Assembly: GCA_051294375.1 (NCBI GenBank)
Contig: CM119264.1
Coordinates: forward strand, 2,042,481-2,106,480
From: Paraspadella gotoi
Taxonomy: Eukaryota; Chaetognatha
Direction: 5' to 3'
Length of the DNA: 64,000 bases
Positions within the stretch are counted from its first letter, which is position 1; each line of letters begins with the position of its first letter. The position numbers were made by a program, and so were the translations under genes. A model generated the notes under the pieces. That model did no database searches, had not been told where the DNA came from, and was given only the letters and a program-made list of their open reading frames with translations. Of the stretch, positions 23,864-36,246 are shown in pieces.

Positions 23864-23902
<39 letters not shown>
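23864..23902. repeat. (GAC)n array
   Basis: Thirteen uninterrupted CGA/GAC triplets, then GGTGGCGCC. Confidence 0.95.
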
Positions 23903-23906
<4 letters not shown>

Positions 23907-23964
23907 GGCGCCTCGATATTTTTTTTTATGACGTTTGACTGAAAAAAGCGACAATTTTCTCGGG

Positions 23965-24340
<376 letters not shown>

Positions 24341-27300
24341 CAAACGACAAAATAAGGAAGCCGACGAAAAACGAAATTAGGTTAACCGTGTCAAAAACAA
24401 AAAAATTCTCCGTCTCGAAAAAAAAAAAGATAAATAATAAAAATTAGAGAATAAAGATCAATAACCCTTCGTCTCTTAGAAATGTAAAATACGAAAATCA
24501 CAGTATTTCACATCGAGAGAAAAAAAATCTGTAAATTGTGTGAAACTCGATTTTATTTTTCGACATGAAAACTTTTTGGGTGGAGGCGTGAATGAGTTTG
24601 AAGGATGAAGACTCTCACAATTAATCTCTCTCTCTCNNNNNNNNNNTTTGTCTCACCATTAATTTCTCTATCTTTTCATGTCACTTCAAGTGTCTAAAAG
24701 GAAGAAGTTTGTTTGTTTATATATCAGCGAAAAAAACCGCGAAAATTGTAAAAGTTTCAGTCATTCGGAATTCTTTCAATTTTAGTCTTCGTTCTTCATC
24801 CTTAATTTTATTATTTTTAACTTTACCCAGTTTTTTTTCCTTTTAGTAATTTAGTTATTTATTTCTTCTCCGCTGTTTCAACCCATTTGTATAATTTCTT
24901 CCGAAATGACGCTTCCCCGCTGTACGTCCGTTTTTTATGTCACTTTTTTATTTTCCTTTTTTTTCTTTTCTTTTTTTCTTTTTCTTTTTTTGTCTTTTCC
25001 TTTTTGTCTTTTTTTTCTTCTTTCTTTTATTTNNNNNNNNNNNNNNNNNNNNNNNNNNNNNNNNNNNNNNNNNNNNNNNNNNNNNNNNNNNNNNNNNNNN
25101 NNNNNNNNNNNNNNNNNNNNNNNNNNNNNNNNNNNNNNNNNNNNNNNNNNNNNNNNNNNNNNNNNNNNNNNNNNNNNNNNNNNNNNNNNNNNNNNNNNNN
25201 NNNNNNNNNNNNNNNNNNNNNNNNNNNNNNNNNNNNNNNNNNNNNNNNNNNNNNNNNNNNNNNNNNNNNNNNNNNNNNNNNNNNNNNNNNNNNNNNNNNN
25301 NNNTTGGACACGAAAAAAAAATCAGAGTTAATAATAATCATTTCTTATGGCGAAATTGGGGTTTTGCTTTTTTTGGACGACGACGACAACGACAACAACA
25401 AAAACGACGACAACAACTTAAAACCCAACGCGCGATAACAACAACGACAAAGACAACAACCAATAAATCTGAAAACCAAACGACATACGTACTTTTTTTC
25501 CAAATCGACACCGAAAATAAAAAAAGAAAAAGACTTTTGCCATTAACGAATTTTGTGTGTGAGTGAGTGTGTCGTTACGTGTGACGTAATCAATGTCATG
25601 ATAAATCCCCAACGTTTTTTACGATTTACTTTTTTTTTTAAGCTACAACTTTTTAAAATATTTTAAAACGGTTAATTAGTTCAACCGTTTTTAATCAGCG
25701 ACGTCGCTTTTTTTTTTCTCAATGAGTCAGAAGTAAAAAATAACGCAATTTATTTGAGAGTTTTTGATTAGTTCCGAATTCTAAATTCTCAATTCGTATT
25801 ACGTTTTTTAATTTGTTTTTTATTAACACCGTTTTAAAGCAAGTTGTCAATAAATTTTCACAATATATCATAAAAATCACTTCGTCGGTCGCCGATTCAC
25901 ATTCACATTCGTATCCCTTTAATATAAATCCTCTTCGAAAACCTTTTGTCGATTTGACTAAAACTTGTGAATCTAATTTTTTTTTCTAAATTCACGTATT
26001 CGTCTTCACGTTTGGATCACTGATGTCATTCACACTTTATCACTCCCTTCAGCCCTGACACACCATCCCTCTCTCTTCTTCTTCCTCCTCCTCCTCCTCC
26101 TCCTCCTCCTCCTCCTCCGCCAACGAGAATTTTTCCCGCGATTCGAAAACCCTAAACGCTTTTCTCCGACAGCGGAGGCGTCACCCGTCGCCCGTCGCCC
26201 TTCGTCCGCCGCTCGTCGCCCGTCACTTCTCCGCCCGCAAAAGTTCGATTCGAAAAAATAAAAACTTATTTCGGGAAAAAAAAGTTTTAGAAAAATGAAA
26301 AAGAAAAAAAAAAAACATTTAAAAAATCCCGAGAGACAAAAGAATTTGTATTTTTTCTCGATTCTCGCGGGAAGGAGATTTTTTTGAATTTCTTGGGGTT
26401 TTTAAGCATCGAGTAGTGAAATACAAGTTTGAATACAATGAACAGTATATATAATTATATATGGACGGTAAGTCAAAGTTTTTTTTTAAATTTTTCATCC
26501 TGAGAATTAATTTTAATAAAAGAATTTTAAAGGAAATTTGATATAACTCTTATAATCTAAAAAAAATTAGTTTTACATCGCGAACAGATAATCTTTCAAT
26601 TTCTCTGAAATGATTTCAAATTATAGTAAGTTTAAAACGACTGGATATTTATCAAATTCGTTGGCTAAATCGTTTTGTCTTTCAAAATATCATTTTGCGA
26701 AATCACATCTTTTAAAACGAACAATGAAAACCCTTTTTTTTGGATCGCGTCGTATTTTATATTAACAAAAGGATATAATAATAATAAAGTTTTTTCTTTT
26801 TTTTTCTTTTCTTCTCATCTTGTTTTTNNNNNNNNNNNNNNNNNNNNNNNNNNNNNNNNNNNNNNNNNNNNNNNNNNNNNNNNNNNNNNNNNNNNNNNNN
26901 NNNNNNNNNNNNNNNNNNNNNNNNNNNNNNNNNNNNNNNNNNNNNNNNNNNNNNNNNNNNNNNNNNNNNNNNNNNNNNNNNNNNNNNNNNNNNNNNNNNN
27001 NNNNNNNNNNNNNNNNNNNNNNNNNNNNNNNNNNNNNNNNNNNNNNNNNNNNNNNNNNNNNNNNNNNNNNNNNNNNNNNNNNNNNNNNNNNNNNNNNNNN
27101 NNNNNNNNNNNNNNNNNNNNNNNNNNNNNNNNNNNNNNNNNNNNNNNNNNNNNNNNNNNNNNNNNNNNNNNNNNNNNNNNNNNNNNNNNNNNNNNNNNNN
27201 NNNNNNNNNNNNNNNNNNNNNNNNNNNNNNNNNNNNNNNNNNNNNNNNNNNNNNNNNNNNNNNNNNNNNNNNNNNNNNNNNNNNNNNNNNNNNNNNNNNN

Positions 27301-27650
27301 NNNNNNNNNNNNNNNNNNNNNNNNNNNNNNNNNNNNNNNNNNNNNNNNNNNNNNNNNNNNNNNNNNNNNNNNNNNNNNNNNNNNNNNNNNNNNNNNNNNN
27401 NNNNNNNNNNNNNNNNNNNNNNNNNNNNNNNNNNNNNNNNNNNNNNNNNNNNNNNNNNNNNNNNNNNNNNNNNNNNNNNNNNNNNNNNNNNTTTGTGGGA
27501 AAATGTTTTACCACTTTATTGTTTCCTCCTAGTCGTCGTCGTCGTCGTCGTCGTCATCGTCGTCATCTCCGTCATACTCAGTCACAGTCGAACTCATCCG
27601 TCACCAAAAATTTCATGACGAATTCGTACTAAGATATTTAAAGTTAATAA

Positions 27651-27690
<40 letters not shown>

Positions 27691-27796
27691 TTCCGTCCGA
27701 ATTTTATTTTCTTTTTTTCATCAAAAATTCGTGTCGTTCGTCTAATTAATTTCGTTAATTTTTGTTTACATTTCTCTCTCTCTCTCTCTCTCTCCG
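24341..27796. other. intergenic with two large gaps
   Basis: AT-rich DNA with gaps at 24,637-24,646, 25,033-25,303 and 26,828-27,491. A (TCC)n tract lies at 26,084-26,118, and a GC-rich run of CGTCGCCCGTCGCCC-type repeats at 26,172-26,235. GTC arrays are at 27,533-27,556 and 27,651-27,690. No exon is supported. Confidence 0.6.
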
Positions 27797-28069
27797 TACG
27801 ACGACGATTACGAAACGAGGACGTAGACGGAGACGAGCCCCGACGACGGCGTCGGCGCCCGGCGGACCTGACCACACACAGCTCAGGGAGAACGGACGTG
27901 GACCGGCATTGCGGCGCTGCGGGGTTCGGCGTCGACAAGGCCGTTGAGCGGCACCGGCGAAGGAGGCCCGAGACTTCCAGTACGAGTCTTGAGAAACGAA
28001 GTTTAGACGTGGAGCGTTTGTTCTGGTCGATCTCCACGGAGACGGTTGTGGCGCTGGAGAAGGGGATTG
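27797..28069 (-). pseudogene. cadherin exon G copy, truncated
   Basis: Begins after CCAG at 28,070 with the same sequence as 45,261 onward (CATCCCCT-like, one extra A). It matches through the GPPGAD-coding region and stops matching at the (GTC)n transmembrane repeat, where a GA tract takes over. The cytoplasmic part is missing. Confidence 0.8.
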
Positions 28070-28604
28070 CTGGTTTGCGAGGGATTGGGGTGAGAGGGTG
28101 GAGGGGGCTAGAGTTAGGGGTACGAGGGGTTGGCGGTCGGCGAGTGAGTAAGAGAGAGAAGATGTGACGGGGAGAGAAAAGATGGAAAATGGAGATTGAA
28201 AAATGGAAATAAGTTTCAATAATGATAGCATCTACAGGACAGGACCTATCGACGGATTGTGATGTGATTGCTCGTCTCCTTCCACAAATCACAGACCTTG
28301 CTTTAGCCTCAGAACGACACAATGAGCGACTGGAGAGACCAAGGAGGTCGAGGCCGAGATGAGGCCGAGGGATCTCGAGGAATTCTCGTAGGCATCCGAA
28401 ACTTCGAGAACAATCTTTCTTCAAAATAATTCTTGAAGTATTAAATATTGGGTAGTCGTCTGCTTTTGTCTTGACCTTGTCAACACCTTATCGTACCGTT
28501 ATATCCATGCCATCCATCCAATCCATCCATGCCATCATCCATCGCATGCCATCCATCCAATGCCATCCATCCATCCTCCATTCCATCCAATCCATCCATC
28601 TTAC

Positions 28605-28883
28605 CCGATCCAGTTCGAATCTTTAATAGCTTACCAGCACTTGATTTTCTTGTCCTGTCTTCAAAGCGAATCATTCCGGATGAACAAAGTCTTCAGTGTT
28701 GTTTCTCGAACCGGCAACCACGAGCCGGTATGGGGCGCTGCGGCGCGGGGGTTGTCGTTGACGTTCGACGAACGGTAAAGTGGCGGCGGGTCGACGTGCG
28801 AAGATGGCGTGGCGGCGTCGTCGGACGACGCGGACTTTGCAGACGAAGGCCACATCGAGTCAAGAACGTTCCGCGTCCATTTC
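28605..28883 (-). pseudogene. cadherin exon F copy
   Basis: Acceptor TTCAG then GAAATGGACGCGGAACG, as at 44,455. The donor GGTAAG is preserved at 28,604-28,603. About eight more bases than the + copy, from indels. Confidence 0.85.
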
Positions 28884-29264
28884 CTGAAGATTTGGAGGGG
28901 GGGTTTTAATTGGGATGGAGAAGAGAACAGCAATGAAGCAAGTGGTCGATAATCAATCAAATAGTATGATAATGGTTGGATGAACACACCACTAGCTTAA
29001 TCGTTAATGAAGTGAATTATTCAACTCAATTTACTGAACAATACGCATTTGTTTAGTCTTTACATCATTCAAATCATTCGGATCAATATCATCCAAAACG
29101 ATATTAGATTAATTAATTGTTGGCTTCATCAGGTCAATAATTTTTGTTTTCTCGATTCACATGAATTTTTTAATAAGATAACAGGCCTTTATGAACAACA
29201 TTTCATACTATTCATACATCCATCCTCATCCATTCCATCCATCCATGTCCATCCGTCCCTTCAC

Positions 29265-29551
29265 CTTAGTCCAGCCATATCTCTCCCTTCGCCATCACCG
29301 GCTGAATGAAGCACGTCCTCAGACTAGTGCCGCCTCCGGTTCGAAAGATCATGCTTCCCAAGACTCGTCGTTCCGGATCTTCGCAGTTGAAGCGGCACTG
29401 GGTCGACGGCGTCTGGAGGGGCGACTTGAGCGAGGTGTGCTCGGGGAATCTCGCAGTGGAGCCGTCGGAGGCGCAGGTGGGGCGGGTTGTCCGTTGAAGG
29501 TCGGCGCTGTTGACGCGGACAACGGGCCAGAGTTTCGAGGGGAGGTGTGCC
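29265..29551 (-). pseudogene. cadherin exon E copy
   Basis: Starts GGCACACCTCCCCTCGAAAC and ends ACTAAG before GTGA, as in 43,823-44,092, but is 17 bases longer through insertions that break the frame around the NDNPP motif. Confidence 0.85.
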
Positions 29552-29986
29552 CTGGAGTGAGGGGTTGGAGAAAAGGACGTTGATGACTGATTGACTTGAT
29601 GTTTTACTTGGTGCAAGGGGAGGATTTATATTGTATATCGACATCCTAATACGTATAAATAATTTACTAAGATTGTTTGATATTGATTGATTTTTGCATT
29701 CGAGTGCATCGAGAGAATGGATGTTAGAATGTAAATAGTAAGCACATTTAATATTGTATTTGTTATAATGCACGTTTTCTAATTATGAATTTTTGTTGAT
29801 GACAGTAGAAATTGGTAATCCTCTCGTACTTCGGAACACGTGATTGCAGGATGTGACATTGTCAAGACATTGACTTGTTACAACATTGACATTGTGCCAG
29901 AATATTGGAACATTGGTCAAAACATTGACATTGTCAACACATTGACAGTTGTAAAACCCGTCCGCCCTCAAGAGAAAATCTCTCAC

Positions 29987-30234
29987 TTTATCCTTCGCTT
30001 GTGGACGCTGACGTTGTTTAAAAGGCGGAACTCTTCCTCTATCGAAAGTTGTTGAAAGACTCTCCAAGTTCCGTCTGCGCGTTGAGCTTGAAGGCGGCCT
30101 CATCGGCGTCGCCCTTCGCTCCAACAGAACCGATTCCAACTCGAACTCGACCTCAGCGTTGACGCCTTCGTCTAACTGTCGCTCGCCTTCAGTTGAGGAT
30201 GAATGAAGCGAGGCGCGTTTCTCTTCCAATTGTC
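29987..30234 (-). pseudogene. cadherin exon D copy
   Basis: Acceptor CTCAG then GACAATTGGAAGAGAA, donor GTGAGA after AAGGATAAA, as in 43,183-43,418. The frame is broken by indels. Immediately upstream it reads continuously where the + copy has a gap (42,961-43,172), suggesting that gap holds almost nothing. Confidence 0.85.
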
Positions 30235-31888
30235 CTGAGGTACAGAGAGGGATTCGGGGGTGTGGGGCGGTTGGAGGTGGGGAGTGGGTTTAGTTGTTAG
30301 GGGATGGGATGGGTGGTCGTGTAATTGTGGCGAGTTGTGTGGGGGGGGGAAAGCTGGAGAGAGGGGTAAGAGGTGAGTGAGAAAAGAGATATTTTTTTGG
30401 GAATAACAATTGATTAAACCTGTTATACCCTGTTTTAACTTTAATATCGTAACAATTTGATTCTAACTATCAATGCTTGAAAAAACTACCTTTGTTAGGG
30501 TTATTAGTTATAAATGAGAACAACTGCTGAATTGGGGTTTTTTTGTTATTTTTATTGAAGATGTTTCTAATGATATCAACTTTGTTGCTAGAAAGATTGA
30601 GAGAAGAACAGATGTATTAAGATAAAAAGGAGTAAAGTAAAACGAAAAAAGGATATAACATTAAGAATTATAATAAGAAAACTGGGTCAGCGGATATTTT
30701 ATTTTAATGAAAACTCGAATTCTATAAGTTAGAAGAAAACGTTGTAGAAATTGAACCGATGTGAAGTTAGGATGCTTGGATAATCTTTCTGAGATCTTAT
30801 TAAAGGAAAAGGATTATCGATATGGATTAATTTAATAGGATTTTTAATCTTTTGACTAATTGTGGCGTCTTTCGGAAAGAAAAGAATTGTCAATGCCGAT
30901 TAAAAAAATTTGAAATTGTACGATGAAAGAAAAAGTATAAATTTGGACGTGTTTTATCAACTTTTCGAGTGGAAAACTAAGATTTTTCGAGTTGAATCAA
31001 CATCTTGATTTTTATTCGATATTCGCTAGGAATTTTTCTGTATTTTTGCAGATTAAATTTTTTGTGTTCTGTTTTAGAAACGAAATAGTATATTTAAATG
31101 GTTAACTAACAACGACATAGAATACAATGGGTAATTTCTGTTAATAACCTTATTCTCAATTCACATGCTCCAAGTAAATGCCCGTTTTGTGCAATTCGTT
31201 GCTAATGTAAACTTTTTATTTTAATGTCCCTTTCAAGAGTCCTTTACACAATTACCTCATCAAAAATATTAGAGAAAAAAAAATACAACGACAAGTTTTT
31301 GCCTCTTTCATTTAGACTCGAACTTTTTCATAAATCATAAGAAAAACGAAAAAACAATAAATCGTCTTATTCTCGCTAATTAGACCGAGACCGGTATAAC
31401 TCTCTCTCCTCTCGTCATCTTTGCTCCTTCTCTCTATCATTCTATCTCTCAAACGGAGCGTGACTCGAGAGAAAAGAAACTCAATAAAAGTTAAACTTGT
31501 TACAAAAATTAAAATGTTTTCTTTGTGTTTAATTACTCTCTCTCCTCTCAGATCCTTCTCCTCTCTCGCGCTCTGTCTCTCTCTCTCTCATCTCTTACTT
31601 CCATTACATATCCATTCCATTGCCCTATCACCTCTCCTCCGCCGGGTCACAATGTCCGAGAGAGAGAGAGAAGAGAGAGAGACATACCTTAATTCTTCTA
31701 TATCGAATTTATTTTTGATCGAAAACTTTGGCTAAAAATGCGGACAATAACGATTTGTGATTTATGAAAGCAGAGACCTTCCGCTGTCCCGTCGGTAGTA
31801 CTACAAGCGTCTTAGTGTTTTAATCAATAATTTTATTATTCATCTTTCTAGTTACTAATTAACATTTAACCCCTTTTATTTTCAACAT

Positions 31889-32000
31889 TGAAGACTCGAG
31901 AAGGGATCGAAATTGCGGCGGGTTGTCGTTAGTCGGTTCCTCGATCTCAATGAATAATATCGAAGAGATCTCGTGCACAACTTTCGTTTTTTTATTTACC
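31889..32000 (-). pseudogene. cadherin exon C copy
   Basis: Acceptor CTTTTAG then GGTAAATAAAAAAACG. The motif region reads ACGACAACCCGCCGCAA as in 41,450-41,552, with several indels. A TAA in the first codons shows it is not translatable as it stands. Confidence 0.8.
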
Positions 32001-32570
32001 CTAAAAGAAAAAAAGGAAAAATAGAAAAATGAACAGGAATGTCGGCGGCGCCTCTCTCTTTTCCTATGACGCATTGATACAAAATAAAATAAACAAATGC
32101 TTTGGAGTCAGGACAGTCTTTTAAATTTGACCCCTGAAAAAAAGAGGCCCTATTTCAACTTACCTTCAATTAATTATTTTTAAGTTTTACAAATTAAGGT
32201 AAATGATTAGTGATTAGGGTTAGGGTGTAGGATTAGAAGGATAAGGTTTGTATTAAGGTTACAGGATATGTTATAGATTAAGGAAATAGGGTTAAAATAT
32301 TAGAGAGTTATAAATTTGGTTAAAAATTTTGGTTTAATATTGAATTAAAAATAACCTTTAAAATTAAGGAAATTGAAATGGGGCGATTTTGGAAAATAAA
32401 GCCGAAACGAAACGTTACAAAGAGGAAACTTTTGAGGTCACGGCCTTGTTTTGTATTTAATAGATAATAAAACAGAATGACGCACCGGATCGTAAGTCAC
32501 GCCTTTTATATTTTAAATGAAAAATGAAACATAACAAATAACGAGGTCGCCGAACATAATCATAAACCAC

Positions 32571-33175
32571 GAAGACCACAAGGCCACGAGGACCAACAGA
32601 TCTCAAAAGGCCACAAAGACCAAACGAAAAAGAAACACAAAGCCACAAACGACCACAAAGGCCACAAAGACTACAAAGACCAGTGTAGACCACAAAGGCC
32701 ACAAAGGGCCACAGACCATGTTGACCCAAAGGCACAAAGCCCAATAAGGACCCAAGACCACAACAGATCACAAACGACCAAAAGGCCACAAGACCACAAA
32801 AGGCCGCAAAGACCACAGGCCACAAAGGCCACAAAGGCCACAAAGACCACAAAGACGCACAAAGGACACAAAGACACAAAGGCCACAAAAGGCCAAAAGG
32901 CCGCAAAGACCACAAAGACTACAAAAGAGCCACAAATACCACACAAGATCCAAGACCATGTCGACCCACAAAGGCCAAAACAAGGCCACAAAGATCACAA
33001 AGGCACAAGGCAACAAAGGCCACAAGGCACAAAGGCCAAAGACTACAAAGACCACAAAGGCCGCAAAGACCGCAAAGACCACAAGGTCCGGCAAAAGACC
33101 GCAAAGACCCACAATGCCACGAAAGGCCACAAAGACCAACAAAGACCACAAAAGGCCCGAAGACCACATCCCTCC
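32571..33175. repeat. 9-bp VNTR in the inverted copy (GGCCACAAA)
   Basis: About 600 bases of GGCCACAAA / GACCACAAA units with many indels. It is the complement of the TTTGTGGCC array at 40,000-40,906. All three frames stay open on both strands because of the 9-base period, which explains the long Trp/Leu/Phe/Val frames here. Confidence 0.9.
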
Positions 33176-33182
33176 TCTCAAC

Positions 33183-33272
33183 CAATGACGTCGATCTCAA
33201 AGGATTTCCATCCGGCTTATCTGTCCACAGGTTTAGTCGCCGTCGACCCGTCGTGACCCGCGTCGATCGTTT
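33183..33272 (-). pseudogene. probable extra cadherin exon (B2), only in this copy
   Basis: After an acceptor CCCCCCACAG, 90 bases read, in the phase left by the upstream exon (phase 1), E-TIDAGHDGSTATKPVDR, then a TAA, then AGWKSFEIDVI, before a GTTGAG donor. TATKPVDR-x-AGWKSFEID fits the middle of a cadherin repeat (the 'T.KPLDRE....Y.L.V' strand pattern). The TAA stands where GAA (Glu of DRE) is expected, so one miscalled base would explain it. No equivalent is visible in the + copy, where the VNTR begins directly after the preceding intron. Confidence 0.55.
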
Positions 33273-33822
33273 CTGTGGGGGGGGGTGGGGGTAGATGGTA
33301 GGTGGGGGGGAGAAAATGATGAGTGGGTGGGGGTCAAAGGTGGGCGGAGATGAAAGAAAACGTTTGATTTGAAGTTTTCACGAGACTTTAAACAATAAAA
33401 CAAATGGAGGCCTTAAAAAAATTCATTTGCGTTTTGCCGTATTGACGAAGGTTGTTAATTCTACTAATGTTTTGTCATTTTTGCCATTTTTAACCTATTA
33501 CATTACTATAAAACTATTAACTAATTACGCTGACAATTAACGTTTAATATTAAGTATATGTCAATTTTTTTTTTTTTTTATTAATATAGTTCAAGAAGTC
33601 GAGCGAAACGATTTTCCTAACCTTTTAAAATGTGACAATCGCTTCTTGAAAACTGGTCAGGCTCTCCTTTCCATAAATTCATTCAGGGTAACGAAACCAA
33701 CTCGACCCTCAACCTCCAATCCCTGGCCCGCAGTCAGCCCAATCACCTCCCCCATCCCTGCTGCCCCAACCAATCCCTTCCTCTCCATCCCTGCCCCCAC
33801 CCGCGCTCCTCTTCTTCACCCC

Positions 33823-34100
33823 TACGCAACGAATCCCTCCGGATAAGTCGCCTTTCGTTCATGATTGTGAAGTCGATGTGCATCTCTTTGTCGTGGATCT
33901 TGTCCAGACACCGCTCCGTTCGCAACTTGTAAGATCTTCCGCGGGATGAGAGAGAAAATCCTTCTACCCCGCAACATGATGGTGTGGATGACAGGACGAA
34001 AGGTTCCAGGCCCTTCTTGCCTTTTCTGTCTGATGTGGTTGAGTGGGGTTGATGGGGTAGTTGTTGTCGATCGCTGGAGGTGAGCAGCGTCTGTGTCGCC
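33823..34100 (-). pseudogene. copy of the 39-kb coding segment (exon B)
   Basis: Matches 39,285-39,538: it has the CACATCAGACAGAAAAGGCA coding stretch (HIRQKRQ) and ends near TATCCGGAGGGATTCG. Frame shifts divide it. Sequence similarity continues upstream to about 34,265, where it reads ANDNRGG in place of ANRNRGA of the + copy. Confidence 0.7.
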
Positions 34101-34699
34101 GAGGATCCGGGTCGAGGGACGATAGTCGTCGTCGTCGTACGTCGTCGTCATGGTTACGGCAAAACAACAGCGTCAATTTCCTGGTGAGGGACGGGCCGCC
34201 GCGATTATCGTTGGCGACCGGGGGATTGGCGCCGCATCGACCGGCGACCGGATCGACTTTTTGCGATTTAAAAAGAGATTTGTGAGTTGGACAGTTTGTT
34301 TGTTTGTTTGTTTTGTTTTTCTTGAGTATTTTTGGTTGTTTTGTTTTGTTGTAATGTTTAAAAATATTAGTGCAATGGAATCGAAATTTTTTGGGGGATA
34401 TCGATTTAGGGCAAACAAGAAAAGGACGACACGATTGGAAAACTTAGTTAAATCCGAATAAAAAATTCGATGGCGTCAAAAAAAGGTTAAGAATTGGCGA
34501 AACATGAAAATTCGAATATTCCGAGCGTTCGCGAATAACGTTTTTAAAAAGTAGAATTCGTTATCTCGAGCTGGCAAGGAAAGAAAGAAAAAGAAATTGC
34601 GGCGTAAATCGAGAAATCTTCGTTAAAATCGAGTCGTACGTACGATCGGTATTTCGTCTTGTTAAATTCCCCGATTCAACGAAGTGATTTCTCTCTCGT

Positions 34700-35045
34700 C
34701 TTTTTTATTTTTTTCTCCGGTCGACGTAACGACGGCGGATTTCGGGATGGATTGACCGTGGATTGTTTTAGAGTCTGTTGTTTTTTGAATTTCGCGCGGC
34801 GGCGGCGCTGATGCGTGCGGACGCGGAGGTCTTCCTTTCAACATCGGCGTCGAACGAGGCGCGGGCAGGGTGAGGGGGGGGACGAAGACTAGGGGGGGGG
34901 GAACGGATGAGAGAGCCCAAAAAAAGATTGAGACTTTGCGAAAGGTGGCCGGTGTTGTTGTTGTTGTCTGTGTTGTTGTTGTTGACGTTGTTTTGGCGTC
35001 ATGAATTCTCCGGAGAGGACTTCGTCTGTCTTCGTTGACTTTCTG
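34700..35045 (-). pseudogene. copy of the 38.4-kb segment, spans the gap
   Basis: Starts after TTCAG with AAAGTCAACGAAGACAGACG as at 38,414. It then reads without a gap through CAA/AAC repeats and about 180 bases that correspond to the gap 38,518-38,613, and rejoins at GCGAAATTCAAAAAAC. It shows that the gapped segment includes a Pro-rich/C-rich stretch. Confidence 0.6.
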
Positions 35046-36246
35046 AATAAACAGGAACAAAAATGGTTTGAATTAGAAAGAGGGAAGAAAATGAATCTAA
35101 GATTTTATTAACATTATATGGAGCAACTAGTTAAAAAAAAAATCATGTAGGTAGAAATAAATTTGAACTTATATGGTGTACTATAAATGATAAAATAAAA
35201 AGAACCTACGATGAATTAAAGAATTGATGGTGAAGATCGATCTGAAGTAGAGGAAAAGAAAAGAAGAGAAAAAGAAAAGAAAAGAAAAGAAAAGAAAGAA
35301 AAGAAAAGAAAAGAAAAGAAAAGAAAGAAAAGAAAAGTAGAAAAGTAAAGTAAAGTAAGTAAAGTAAAGTAAACGTAACATAAAGTAAAGGAAATAAAAG
35401 AAGAAGAAAGAAAAGAAAAGAAAAGAAAAAAAAAGAAGAAAAGATTCAAAATCGCGGATTTCTCGCGAAGACACAAAAGGTTAAAGGGGTGAGGCTGTTG
35501 AACAAGGGGTGAGAGAGAGAGAGGACGGAGAGAGAGAAGGAGAGAGAAGAGAGAAGAGAGAGAGAGAAGAGAGAGAGAAGAGAGAGAGAAAAGGGGACAA
35601 ACTATGTGAGCGTGAAGCATTTCACTCATCCGTGATATTTCGGAGTCAAGTTAGGAATTTCTTTCTCTCGAGTGATTTGAGTTGATTGATTGATAGATTG
35701 ATTGAATAGACTGATTTCAGAGAGTCTGATCGGGCTTTTTGACTGATGATCGCGTCATCATTTTTTGGGGTGCAAGTGAAATTTGAAAAAAAACTGGAAT
35801 TTTGTCTTGGCCTCTTTGTATTGTTGGTTTTATCTCTCCTCCTCTCTCAATCTCCTCTCTGTCCTCTGTCTCCTGTCTCACTATCTTGCCCCCGGGGAAG
35901 AATACTACAGGGGGTGAGATAGTACGTCCCTGGGTTGAGCCAAAGAGGGTAAGGTGTGGAACTGGACAGAAAGATGTGACGGAGAGGGAGAGAGAAGAGA
36001 ATGGTAGATAAGAAGATTTATCAAATGTAAACGATAGGCCAACATTTTCCTTGTCCTTTCTTTTCTTTCTTTTCTTTCTTTTTCTTTCTTCTTTGTCATT
36101 TCTTCTTTTCTTTCTTTCTTTCCCTTCTTTTCGTTTCTCCATTTGCTTTCTTTTTTTCCCATGATATCTTTTATCTTATTTATTTCAACAAAATTCCAAA
36201 GGTATTGCCAACTGTTTCGAGGTAACCGACCTTTTTCAACACACCG

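Larger units (their letters stand above)
27797..35050 (-). pseudogene. inverted, frame-broken cadherin copy
   Basis: A minus-strand copy of the cadherin gene at 38,414-45,495. Recognisable exon copies run from 35,045 down to 27,797, with acceptors and donors mostly still visible. No exon keeps one reading frame: for example the exon D copy reads the cadherin sequence in two or three frames because of one-base indels. It ends inside the transmembrane segment, so the cytoplasmic domain is absent. Intron order and lengths match the + strand copy, so this is a segmental duplicate, not a retrocopy. Given the indel pattern I think it is more probably an unpolished read of the same locus or its other haplotype than a true decayed paralogue. 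It contains sequence missing from the + copy, including a probable exon at 33,272-33,183. Confidence 0.8.
27797..36246 (-). repeat. left arm of the large inverted duplication
   Basis: The reverse complement of this arm matches 37,511-45,495 in order throughout: flanking repeats, the 38.4-kb segment, the 39-kb segment, the TTTGTGG VNTR and cadherin exons C to G. Differences are dominated by one-base insertions and deletions, equally in exons and introns. The outer end breaks inside the GTC-repeat-coded transmembrane segment. The inner end is next to the spacer at 36,247-37,510. Confidence 0.85.

Noticed and set aside
4281-23902. CRISPR-like array made of regularly spaced GAC runs
   Set aside because: Runs vary in length and spacing, have no conserved repeat with unique spacers, and the host is an animal.
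32457-33200. Large hydrophobic Trp/Leu/Gly/Phe membrane-like proteins on the minus strand, also at 39,993-40,946 on the plus strand
   Set aside because: The 9-base VNTR leaves all frames open; the arrays lie in cadherin introns.
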